Source: Tetraselmis striata (Eukaryota > Chlorophyta > Chlorodendrophyceae > Chlorodendrales > Chlorodendraceae). Taken from it: a DNA stretch of 64,000 nt. The stretch lies in assembly GCA_006384855.1 (NCBI GenBank), contig VCJN01000839.1:1-64000 (forward strand). The letters run 5' to 3'. Of this stretch, positions 35,931 to 46,300 are shown piece after piece (the first letter of the stretch is position 1; each line of letters starts with the position of its first letter). A program made the translations under genes and the position numbers. Under the pieces are notes generated by a model. That model did not search any database. It saw only the letters and a program-made list of their open reading frames with translations, and was not told where the DNA came from.

Positions 35931-37555
35931 TCTGCTTGCGGCATCTAACTCCTCTGGCAGGTATCGGATGAGCGGCGTGCTGAGCTGTTCCAACTCATGG
36001 CAGAACAGGGCGAGCCGCTCAGAGGTGCGCCACACACAGCCTCAGCGCATGAGCCTCCCGCCAGGTTGTGTGGATAGAGGCGGGCCGAGTGACCCACCCG
36101 AGCCTGGCCACACTGCAGGGAAGTACGCCTGGGCAATCCCGGATCAGCGAGCCATCCGGATCATCGCCAACTTCAGCCCGCTGGTGGAGATTGGCGCAGG
36201 CAAGGGATACTGGGCTATGCTGCTGCGGCAGGCCGGCGCTGATGTGCTGGCCCTGGACATCACAGGCAGCTCACGCAAGAAGGGCGCTGCTCCTGGGAAG
36301 AAGGGCCTGCAGGGCCAATGGTCGGAGGTCCGCAAGGTGCGGCCAGCTGTGCCCTATGTGATCCATGGAAGGCAATTGGGATTTCATAGGGCCATACATG
36401 GCTGGCATTTGGGCTCCTGGACAACCGTCCCTAAAGTCAGCTGCACTTATAGTCTGTAATCATTGCTCCTATACTGTACTCACATTGTTGCGCACTCCAG
36501 GGCGGGCCCAAGGTGCTGCAGACGGTGGAGACTTTGGGGCGCACCCTGTTCCTGTGCTACCCGGATGAGTACGAGGTGCAGGACTCCTCCCTAGGCTTGG
36601 AGTGCCTCACGCGTTTCTCTGGAGGCAAGCATCCCCCCCCCCCCCCCCCCCCCCCCGGCCAACTTCTTCCCCATCATGCATGCACTCCACACGCAGCACA
36701 CCTGTGGGGGCTTCCCCCTTCGAGCTTTCTGATCTCTGCTTCTTCTACATGGTCATAAATGCAGACACAGTCATCCATGTCGGCGAGCTTTTTGGCGACG
36801 GCATCAATCTCGACCAGGCGCCCTGGGGCAGGACCAGCGGCGACGATTTTCAAAGCATGCTCGCAGCCAATTTCCACTGCATACTGAAGGTATTGCCAGC
36901 TACGCCACCCCAACACCCCCAGTTTATATAACTACAACGGCCACCAGCTTCCAAGCATGCTAGGCAGGTTTGTGTGCTGACGGGTACCGCTGCGGTAATA
37001 AAATCGTCTCAATTCGAACATGCCCTACCTACCAGAGGTGATATGAAAGTATGGCAGGAATATCATGTAGATTGCATGCAGGCCAAATTTCAGAACAATT
37101 GATAATAAGGACCATTACAGGTGAGTGGGTGCCCAAACTTTCACTTTACACACAAGCTCTACTGACCGTGCATACTATATTGGCTAGTAAAGAAGTGCCG
37201 TGACATTTGTAGCTACGAATGTCGGCATGTGCAGTATACTCTCTATTTCAGTACACATAGGACAGCTCCTGCCCTTCTGTCAGCTCACCTCATATTAGCA
37301 TAAATATGCATTCTGCTTCGCGTTGATGTAGCAAACATGTCGGGACAGGTCTCCCTCCCTTCCTGGCCAATCAACCGGGACACACTTTCGGTGTGGAAGC
37401 GCACACACCAGGTCCAGATTTGCTATGGCGATGGCAGCGGGTCAGATGAGGAGGGCAGGGTCTCTCTGGAGATCGAGACATGGGGCGGCATCCCCCCTGA
37501 GGAACAGCTTCCCATCGAGATGGCAGCCCCCTGCCTATCCCACCTCTTAGTGTAG
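35426..37555 (+). CDS. class I SAM-dependent methyltransferase-like protein
   Basis: Seven exons, all in phase, 324 aa: 35426-35497, 35631-35795, 35961-36024, 36119-36336, 36501-36624, 36765-36889, 37349-37555. The N-terminus is Lys-rich (KKEKKTKKQSK), suggesting a nuclear or nucleolar protein or an RNA-binding tail. The core has KYAWAIPDQRAIRIIANFSP, then PLVEIGAGKGYWAMLLRQAG, a Rossmann SAM-binding motif I (EIGAGKGYW), then VLALDI. GGPKVLQTVETLGRTLFLCYP and DTVIHVGELFGDG follow the pattern of a family found in algae, fungi and plants, typically annotated as SAM-dependent methyltransferase without a known substrate. The last exon starts LPSWPINRDTLSVWKR, as in that family. Exon 5 ends at a GC donor (GGAG|GCAAGC). 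C runs of about 20-25 lie in introns 2 (35910-35931) and 5 (36632-36656). Substrate unknown. Confidence 0.75.
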
Positions 37556-37913
37556 GTTTAACACACAATGCTAAAAAAGGTGAACATCTGCGTGAAGGCA
37601 GAAACATGCAGAACCCAATGGAAAAGGCTCGCACGGACAGACAGCTTTTGTATCATATTGATGGCTTACAATGTAGTTATTTCGCAGCAGCTGGCTGTAA
37701 GAGACTAAGATCAAGAGCAGATCTATTTGTGTTCATGGTGGGTGCGTGACTTGGTTCCAGAGGCACAGACCTGACAGGGAAGGCAGCCAAGGCATACTCC
37801 ACAGCAGCCGGGCCATCTTGCCTGCCGCTGGCCTCCTGCACGATGCATCTTGGCCTGGCCCACAGGCACAGGTGGCACAACCCATGTGTGGCCCGGCCCG
37901 ACTCCGTGTGCAC
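37556..37913. other. convergent 3' spacer
   Basis: The 3' flanks of the methyltransferase-like gene (+) and the RRM gene (-). No gene is supported. Confidence 0.4.
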
Positions 37914-38939
37914 TCAATCAGAGTGATTGGTATTGGTGGGCGAGTTTGACCTAGGGTAAATCTTGCCTGTGGGTGAGCGAGACCGCGAGCGGCTGTCACG
38001 ATCGAGACCGCCCTCGGTCCACTTCCATCCAAATTCCTTAAAATCCTCAGGAATGGCGTAGTCAACCTTCCATTCGCGCCCATCCATGAAGAAGCCATCC
38101 ATCTTGCGCCACGCATAGGAGGCATCACTGGCCCTGCACAACAGAAAGAGCGAACGTCAGCACAGAGGGAAGGTCCCACCAGAATGGAGTCATAAAGGCA
38201 CGAAATATTCAGCGCTAGCCATACAGGTGCTGACTGTAGCTCGGAGTCAGTTCCCCGCTGCAGGTCATGTCTTGTTGGGGTAGGTCGAATTCCGCGGGCT
38301 GCGGCTGCAGCACAGCACACATGGGGCGCAGCGATATTTGGAGTTCGGGACGAGCGGGGTTAGCCGGCAACGAGTTGGAAAAAATAGGCGCGCAGCGGAC
38401 GGTTGCGCACTCGGTACAAATTCGTTGTAAGTATCGATTACCGAGCCTCGCGCGTGAACCTCGTCAGTTGAATATGGTGCTCGCCGGCACCAACTAGCGG
38501 CCGGTACTTTGTCCATCTTGGGGGGCTCACCTGTCGAACTCGACCAACGCACAGCGCGACTTGTAGTCGCGCTCACACTGGTACACCTTGCCGGCGCGCT
38601 TCTCAAACTCGTATCTGCGAAACAGACAGGCAGCTCAGGAGTCGGGTCCCATATGTTGAAAGCGGGGCCCCGCGCATTTGAAGAAGAAGAGAAAGCTCAG
38701 ATGAAAGGAGAAATGCAGGTTTCAGGTATGATCCAGTGCAAACAGCGAGGGACCGCAGTCACAAGTTTTCTTAGGGAGAGGTTGTAGCCGAACGACGAAC
38801 GGCGCACTGCGCGACTGCGGGGTTCGGGAACGCGAGGCGGGCGGTAGGCGACGGCGTACCTCACTTCTTTAGTCCTGGTATCGCTGCTGAGGTTGCTGAC
38901 GTACAGCACGTACTTGCTCTCGGGCTTGCTTCCACCCAT
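37914..38939 (-). CDS. small RRM/SR-type splicing-factor-like protein
   Basis: Three exons, 38860-38939, 38531-38614 and 37914-38133, joined in phase to 127 aa. The RRM is compact: RNP2-like YVLYVSNLSSDT near residue 10, RNP1-like SRCALVEFDR near residue 45-54, then ASYAWRKMDGFFMDGREWKV. After the RRM, PEDFKEFGWKWTEGG is followed by a short RS tail (DRDSRSRSRSP) and an Asn/Ser/Thr end. This is the architecture of small algal/plant serine-arginine splicing factors, which bind pre-mRNA and recruit the spliceosome. Donors are GTACGC and GTGAGC. The start ATG at 38939 gives a 9-residue leader before the RRM, typical for the family. Confidence 0.85.
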
Positions 38940-40514
38940 ACTGTGCGAGTTGCTGCAGAGGGCGCGAGGAGTAGGGGCGCTGCGCCGGGTTTGTGTTGTC
39001 GCGGTAGGGGGCCGGGTCACGGCGCGTCTGAGTGCGGCCAACCAGGAAGGCGAACAGAGCAACAGCGAAGCTTTCAGCGCAGAGACAAGCAATTGTGAAC
39101 GACAGAATGTCAGAATGAAAAGCTATGCTCTGAATAAGCGTGACTGCTCGACGGTGGTGGTCACGGTGGCGGTGTCCGGCGTATGTGTTGCGACAGTTCA
39201 GCGGCCAGCGTGGACTTTCTAGAATCTATCATCTGTGCTGTGCTGCTTTCCTGATGTCGGGCGCAGCGCTTACGAGCTTGTATAGCGGCCGTAGCCACGC
39301 ATATCATCCGGATATAGCGCTACATAGCCGCAAGAAACCCAGCACCACGCGCGCTTACATATTTAGCGACTACGTGAACATATGGTACGACTATACCCGT
39401 ACTGTTAGTAGCCGTCGGCATGCATCGGGGGCGCGGCGCACAAATCGTCACAAACTCGCGGATACTTTACGGGTTCCAGAAGCTTCGAGGGGACGAGAAG
39501 TGGTTGACCCAGTAGGCCGCTAGGTGAGAGGGCAGGTGGCGGAGGGATCGGCGGGCAAGATTTAAACTTTCGAGAATAAAAATGGTACGTTTTCAATTAC
39601 GCATGCCGCCAAACCCGACGGAGCAGCATGACAGAGTGGCGTTTTCCTGCGCTGTTGATCAAAGCAAGCTTTGATGAGTCATTTTAAAAATCTAGACCTA
39701 CCCATACCATTATGAGATACTGAATTATTCGCTACCCTACATCATTCTATCCGCCCGTTCGTGTTGCACGCGTTAGCGACTAACTAAGGCTGCATTTCAT
39801 TTTCGGCCGTAACCGTAGTCGCAAATAATCGTACGGGTACTAAAATGCCCGTAGGACCCGCAAATTCGGCACGTTTACGGTTGCGGCCGGCACCGTTAAA
39901 TGTGACATCCCATGAGTCGCTATCTGCCGCAACCGCAGAGTCGGCGGCGATTCGTTTTTGAATATTTTCAAAAGAAAAGGCGCGGGTGGACGGGCAGCTG
40001 GTCAGATCTCGCCCCTTCTCCCACCCCACCAGCACTCACAGGGACGATCATCGTCCCGTGCGTATCCCAGCGCAGCCCGCTCGGGAAACTCAAACTGCCT
40101 CAACATGCCCATATACTCCAAGCTCGCGTTGGCCGATGGCCACCGTATGATGGCTGCCATTGTGGCGGGCATTGCCGCCGTCGCGCTTGTGACGAAACGG
40201 CGCGACAAGGCTCGCGCGCGGCAAGCTCTCGAAGCCGAGCACGGACGCGGACCTGCCCATGCTGCGACTACTCGGAGGAGGACTCGCGTTCGGTACGTCG
40301 GCGCGCAAGGAGGTGCCTCCCCCCGTAGGCGCCCGGAGTTCACGCAGTGGCATCTTGATTATGTCGACAACGCTGAGCATGTGGCGGGTGGCGAGGCCGA
40401 GATTTTGTCGGAGGAGTTCCGCAACAATTGTAATCCACTTTCCCTTCCCACATCATCAAATCTTGCCAAACCCCCGAATAGCTGCACTAGAGCAGCAGCA
40501 TGCTCACTCTAAAA
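38940..40514. other. spacer with a possible plus-strand exon near 40.1-40.4 kb
   Basis: 38940-39900 is probably the promoter side of the RRM gene plus spacer. A plus frame from 40107 (MPIYSKLALADGHRMMAAIV) continues to a coding-like stretch QWHLDYVDNAEHVAGGEAEI and then runs into the 42-bp satellite. No domain is recognised; it may be an exon truncated by the satellite. Confidence 0.3.
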
Positions 40515-41045
40515 ACTGATACAGATGCAGCAGGGCAGCAGCATGCTCGCTCTATAAAGGGATCCAGCTGCAGCAAGGCAACAACATTATTGCTGTGTAA
40601 ACTGATACAGCTCCATCAGGGCAACAGCATGCTCGCTGTATAACCTGATACATGTGCCGCAGGGCAGCGGCATGATCGCTCAAAAAACTGATATAGCTGC
40701 GGCAGGGCAGCAACATGCTCGCTCTATAAACGGATCCAGCTGCAACAAGGCAACAACATTATCGCTGTATAAACTGATACAACTACATCAGGGCAACAGC
40801 ATGCTCGCCGTATAAACTGATACATGTGCCGCAGGGTAGCAGCATGATCGCTCAAAAAAATGATACAGCTGCGGTAGGGCAGCAGCATGCTCGCTCTATA
40901 AAGGGATACAGCTCCATCAGGGCAACAACATGCTCGTTGTATAAACTGATACAGGTTCAACAGGACAGCGGCACTATCGCTCAAAAAAATGATACAGCTG
41001 CGGCATGGCAGCAGCATGCTCGCTCTAAAATCTGATGCAACTGTA
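40500..41045. repeat. 42-43 bp satellite with four-unit higher-order structure
   Basis: About 13 monomers of 42-43 bp, consensus close to CTGATACAGCTGCAGCAGGGCAACAGCATGCTCGCTCTATAAA (written as pattern: CTGATACA, GCAGGGCA, GCATGCTCGCT, TATAAA). Adjacent monomers differ, but every fourth one is alike: types ending CTCTATAAA, TGTGTAAA with CATTAT, GTATAAA, and CGCTCAAAAAA recur in that order about three times. This is a higher-order repeat of about 170 bp. Many monomers contain TATAAA. Confidence 0.85.
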
Positions 41046-41419
41046 GGAGATACGCCGCGCAGTGATGCAGTAGGGACAGGACAGATGGACAAGAGGCAGC
41101 AATTTCAAATATATAGTAATGAGCGAGGGAGGGGTAGCATCGTTACAACGTGCGTGACACAACTACATTGACGTAAATGCAGCATGGGTTGCAATAGCAG
41201 GCACGTCGCTGCTGGTAACGCTATTGTTGGCCAAGTTCATGGACATACTTGTCGGCTCAGAAAGTGATTGCAATGCAAATGCGTGTTGTGGGGTACCTAT
41301 GGGAAGCATTGCAGTTGCAGTTTGACAGCTTCCCTTTTTCGCAGCCTCAGCTTGCTCCACTAGGTTCCCAGCCTGTCTCGTAATTATAATGTAATACCCT
41401 ATATTTATCTTGTAATCTT

Positions 41420-42511
41420 ACCAGTAGTATGACACTTGTCTGTAGTCATTCCGTGACGTACTCGTAATAAACTGCATCAGGCGCATATCACACGTCCTCG
41501 CGACGCTGCATCCAACGCGGACTATTTTTGCATCTGCCCCTTGAAGCCCGACAATCTCGATGCGCTCTGGCCTAATCCTCGATAGCGCGCGCGCGGCAGT
41601 GCCAGTGGGCGGGCGCGCGGCTGTGGGCGGGCGGAATAAATTATATACATCCGGTTTTGACTGGGACCGCCTCGGCGGCCGGCCTGCTGCTCGCGGGTGG
41701 CCGCAGCGGCTACGGCGGCCCGGCGGCCGGCCCGCGACCCGAGCGCCCCACCGCCCGCCCTGGCCCCGGCACCACCCCGGCCATGGACCAGCCCTCCAGC
41801 CGCCGGCTTGGCGGGCTGCTTGGCCTTCTTGGCCGCGGGGCTCCGGGCTACTGCCCTCGTCAACGTTGTCGCCGGGGACGGCTTGCGTAGCGGCCATGTT
41901 CTTGACCGCGTTGGTGTTGTGCTTGATGATGCCGCCCGCCCTCTTCTGCTGCTGCGCCAGCACGCCCACCAAGCCGTGGAGCTTTGGCGACGCAGCGGTG
42001 CCCGGCAGCGGCAGCGACACGATCTGTTGCGCTGAACACTCGATACGATCGACTTATTACCGCCGAACGTAGGGACTGGACGGGGGTCTGACACAGCAAC
42101 TGCGAAAGTCAGTATGCGTGTTGATTGCTTGTCGTGGCGGCGGTGGCTGTGTAATCGAACAAGTGCGGAAACAAACGCGACTCACATGCGGCTTCCCAAT
42201 GCGGCGTCACCTCGCAGACCTCCTCCTCGCCCTTGAACATCACGTTAGCAGGGGAGCACTTGCCGGCTTGGTAGTACCTCCCTAGCTCGCTCTAGTGCCA
42301 TGCCTCTGCAAGATCGAGGGCCTTCGCGAGTCCGTCCGCGCTCGGCAATGGTCCCTTTTTCCTACCTCCTTGGCCGTCCTTGCCCTCATCATGGAAGTAG
42401 TACTGAGCGAGGTAGCTCCTCACGTTCCCCTGCTTCCTGTACATCACGAGGTGCACCGTCAGCACCCACAAGGATGGTCGCAGTGGGGTTGAGAGGAAGG
42501 GGGAGGGGATG
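41420..42511 (-). pseudogene. downstream part of host gene interrupted by the retrotransposon
   Basis: The minus-strand continuation of the gene whose upstream exon is at 50710-50934. Directly beside the element the frame reads PSPFLSTPLRPSLWVLTVHL and VRSYLAQYYFHDEG. A probable intron follows (donor GTAGGA near 42365, acceptor before 42291, phase not fully resolved). The next exon reads ELGRYYQAGKCSPANVMFKG, ending at a GTGAGT donor (42186). A further exon from about 42017 reads SLPLPGTAASPKLHGLVGVL and AGGIIKHNTNAVKNMAATQA. The protein is not recognised. The downstream end is uncertain because several frames stay open in GC-rich sequence at 41.5-41.9 kb. Confidence 0.55.
42507..42511. repeat. 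target-site duplication GGATG, left copy
   Basis: GGATG directly precedes the 5' LTR and is repeated at 50710-50714 directly after the 3' LTR: a 5-bp duplication as expected for Ty1/copia integration. Confidence 0.9.
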
Positions 42512-42978
42512 TGTTGACGAACACTGGTCGAAGCAGGTGATCAACTGGTCCACTGAAGTGTAAGTGAGCCCATCTGGCTTATAGGCAAATCAGCCTGATG
42601 ATAATATATTCGTAATAGAGCAGTATAAATTACGGCTACTGCGCAGAAATGATTGAATGTACTGGTACTATCAAGTGACATATACTGGACCTGCAGAGCA
42701 AGACAGGTGTGAGGCATGTGAAGACATGCCTCATATAACACTTCATCACACACCCAGATTTCTGACAGGTGTCCGACTGAACCTGAATAGCCTTTTAGAA
42801 ATTGGAACCAGATCAAGAAGCATGAGAAATGGACAGATGAGCAGATGGAGCATGCCCCTAGCAAGGGCATTCTGCAGATGAGAATATAATGGGACATTTC
42901 TCATCATTTGTAATTACAATATTCTGATCCCACAGACTCTGTCCCAACAGCAAGCTAGGAATTCTCCGAACATCTAGA
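42512..42978 (+). repeat. 5' LTR of Ty1/copia element
   Basis: 467 bp, starting TGTTGACGAACACTGG. It matches 50245-50709 throughout except one substitution (AATAGAGCAG versus AATAGTGCAG) and a 2-bp indel (CAGAAATGATT versus CAGATGATT). The element ends were set from the 5-bp target duplication. A canonical TG...CA end would instead fall 6 bp earlier (CGAACA), so the 3' boundary of the LTR is uncertain by about 6 bp. It should contain the promoter and polyadenylation signals of the element. Confidence 0.95.
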
Positions 42979-43362
42979 GGTTATGGCTAGCTACACGACT
43001 CAAAGCTTCCACTGCTTCTAGCCTGCTGTTCAGTTCTTCGTGCCTGTGTGCCTGTGTGCCTGGAGCTGTGTGCTCGCCTACTTCGTGCCAGCTTTGTGCT
43101 TACTTTGTGCCAGCAGCTTCGCTGCTGAGGAGGGGAAACTGTGTGCCTCTCTCAAACGACTTGTCAAACCCCTGGCCAACTCTCTCTCGGCAAAACTCGA
43201 CCGTTCTCTACCTGAGAAGCAACCCAGCTCCGAGCTCTTCTGCCCCCTTCTCAGCCCCACTCAGCTCCACTCTCTGATTGTGGCTGTGACAACCGATCGT
43301 CTCAACTTTGGCAAAGCCCCCCCTGTCAGTCTCTCCGACTGTGTACCTGACTCCCTTGCATC
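42979..43362 (+). promoter_or_regulatory. retrotransposon leader with presumed primer-binding site
   Basis: The sequence immediately after the 5' LTR reads GGTTATGGCTAGCTACACGA. A TGG-initiated primer-binding site (TGGCTAGCTACAC, from 42984) would fit a tRNA 3' end, but I cannot match it to a specific tRNA, and copia elements may prime from an internal tRNA fragment. The leader otherwise carries no ORF of note. Confidence 0.5.
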
Positions 43363-46300
43363 ATGTCTCTCCCTGCTAAACTCAAGCTCAAGGAGGCCAA
43401 GTACCTGGAATTTCAGGAGGTCAATGATGCTCGCCTCCTCGTGATCTGGTGCATCTCTGTGAAGCGCCACATCCGCGGTGTTCCTGGGTACCGCAACATC
43501 TTCAGCGTCAATGACACCACTGTTGATGACGCGCATCACAATGAAGCTGTCAGCTTTATGGCTTCCCTACTGCTAGATAATCAAGCCAAGGGCATCGTGC
43601 TCAAGGCCGCTGATCGCGCCAATGAGACAGCAAGCGGACGCGCGGCGCTCAAGGCCTTGCAGGAACTCCGCGCTTCATACCTTCCAGATGAACGTACCCT
43701 TCTCGCTCAACTGAAAGCGTCACTGAATCATGGTCAGAGTACTCATGAAAATCTCCTTGACTTCATGACCCGGCTGGAGGACCTACAGATTGCCATCAAA
43801 GACTGTGGTGCGACTGTCTCGGATGATGACATGCTCGTATCCCTGCTCAATGGCATGCGCACTGAGGAGGCCACTATCCGAGCAGTGGTGAAAGGGGACC
43901 CCACTGTCACTACCTTCGAGCTGGCCAAGGCAAAGATCAGGACTGTCCAAGACCACAGCATCAGTATGGAGCAACCTGGCGCTGCCTTTGCTGCCTTTGC
44001 GCCAACTGGGGCGACTTCCTACGCTGCCCTCCAAGCCCGCGTAACTGAGCTGGAAGCTGAGAAGAAGAAGGCCGAGGCTGCAACCCGCAAGTCCGAGGTA
44101 GACGAACTGAAGGCTATGGTGGCTGCAATGCAGTCCCAGCACAACGCTGGAGGCGGCGGCAGTGCACTGCGCTTCAATTCGCAGAACCGCCGCTGCTACA
44201 ACTGCAATGCCATCGGACATTTGGCCCGTAACTGCCCCAAGCCCGACAAGAGGAAGACAGCAGGAGAAGGCCGCCCAAGGCTTGCACCTGGTTCAGAGGA
44301 GCCGCCCGCCAAGGAGTTTGGAGCACTGTCGTTCCACATGGCGCTACTTGCCAACGCCACACCTGAGCTCCCACCCATGCCGACTGACGCTTGGTCCGTG
44401 ATGCCTACTAGCCGTCGCACCATGATCAGGGCAGCGCCGCCACCCCCGCTCAGCTCTCACAACCCGTTCGGTTCCCTCATCTTCTCCGATGACACCGCTG
44501 GCCCAGACGATGAGCCTACCCTCCTGGAGGAGCGCGAAATGCGAGACGCCATCGCCGTTGTGTCAGCTGAAGAGCAAGCTATTGCTGCCGCCGTTGCGGC
44601 AGTCGCTGAGGAGGAAGCTGCGGAGCGTGCCGCCATTGCTGACGTTGCAGCCTTCATCGCAGCCGACCCTGCGGCCATGACTGTGGCCCGCACAAGCAAG
44701 GCGACCATCCTGCCCAACGACGTTGCCATGCGCAGAGCTATCATCACAAATGATCCCACCCCGTGGCCTGCTGACTGGCTGCACTCGGCCGCCCACCGCT
44801 TGGGTAAGGCACCTGTCCCGATGCCAACTGTGACGCACGTCGTACCTGCTTCTCGCTTCAACGCGTCGACCAGCAGTGGCATGTCTTCTGACTGCAGCCG
44901 CCTGAGCGATCATGATCTCGGGTACGACAGCGCCGATGATGACGAAGCTATGCTGGTGGATTTCCAGCGTCACTGGGCGCCGGCTGCACTTGCAGCACGC
45001 GGCTTCGCTCCTGCTGATGATCTGACATTGTCACCCGTATCTGACGACACTGGCTGCGAGAACAACAGCGTTCCTGGGCTTATTAGCGACGACAGTATCA
45101 GTGACAATGACTTCTCCCAGCACGCAAGCACAGCCTCGCTCTGTGGCATACCCACTACTCAGTCGCACACGACTGACAGCGTCTTCCCCGACTCTGACAA
45201 CATCCCGCACCTGGCCCCGGACAGCACTGATGATGACAAGGCCGTCTCGATCGGTCGCCGCTCCTCCTCGTTGGGCGCACGCAGCAATCCCAGCGCCCGT
45301 GCATTAAAACTTCACCGCCGCGCCATTCATGCCACTGCCCGCACCTTCACAGCGTGGCCCAATGCCAGCCTCCCTGGGACTTCCCCAACTGCACCTGCTG
45401 TCATGCGCAACATTTATCTGGACGATGCCGTGGACTCCTTTCGCCTCGTGCCCCGCGATGCCGTGTCCATTCAAAATCCATCGACGCAGCATGTTGCTGC
45501 TCCCGAGGGCGTCTCATCCAGTAACGCCAGGCTCTCCATGACCAAGAGTGCACGTCGTCATCGCAATCGCCGCTCAGCTCGTCGCCTTCGAAAGCGCGAC
45601 CCCTTTGCCATCGGGGGCACCAAGCACTTTGCAGCCACCACCCCAGTTGTCATCCCCTCGCCCCCTCCCAACGCTATCGACCAACTGGAGACTGCTCTGG
45701 CGGCCGCTGAACAGCGTTGTTTCCTGGGAGAGGCAGCGCCACTGCCGTCCATCCGCCACGTTCGTGCCGACCCTGCAGCACTGATGCCCCACCATCCACT
45801 CCATGTTGTCATCCTCTGCGCAGGAGCCACATTTGGCGTCATTGACGGACTCTGTGCAGCCGGACACTGCATTGCTACCATCACACTCGTGGAGAATGAC
45901 GCCGCAGTGCGTGCTGCCGGGATCCTGGAGCTCAACAGAGTCCGTGCAAAATGGACTGCGCTCATCTCATATGATGCGATCGCCAATGCCTACGATCGCC
46001 TCCCCACTCATGACGTCCAACTCCTCACCACAGACATGTTTGCCGCACTTCCGCGTGTGGACCTTCTCGTGGCGACACCTCCGTGTCAGCCGTTCTCATC
46101 AGCTGGGAGGAATCAAGGCATGCATGACCAGCGAGCCAAGCCCTTCTATGCCGTCTGCCGTCTCGTCAAGCAGCTCAACCGCGCACAGAGCGGTATTACC
46201 TACGTCATCGAGAATGTCGCTGGAGCCGGGCGTTTCCCTGCCATTTGCGCGGCCCTAGGGGACCCTGTCCTGGCCCGAGCACACGAGCTCGGATCATCAT

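Noticed and set aside
41560-42094. Several overlapping plus-strand Ala/Arg/Pro-rich ORFs
   Set aside because: They are frames open because of GC content, antisense to a minus-strand exon of the interrupted host gene.
42541-42897. Minus-strand ORF in the LTR, repeated in the 3' LTR
   Set aside because: It is present twice only because the LTR is; no domain, and it is antisense to the element's transcription.
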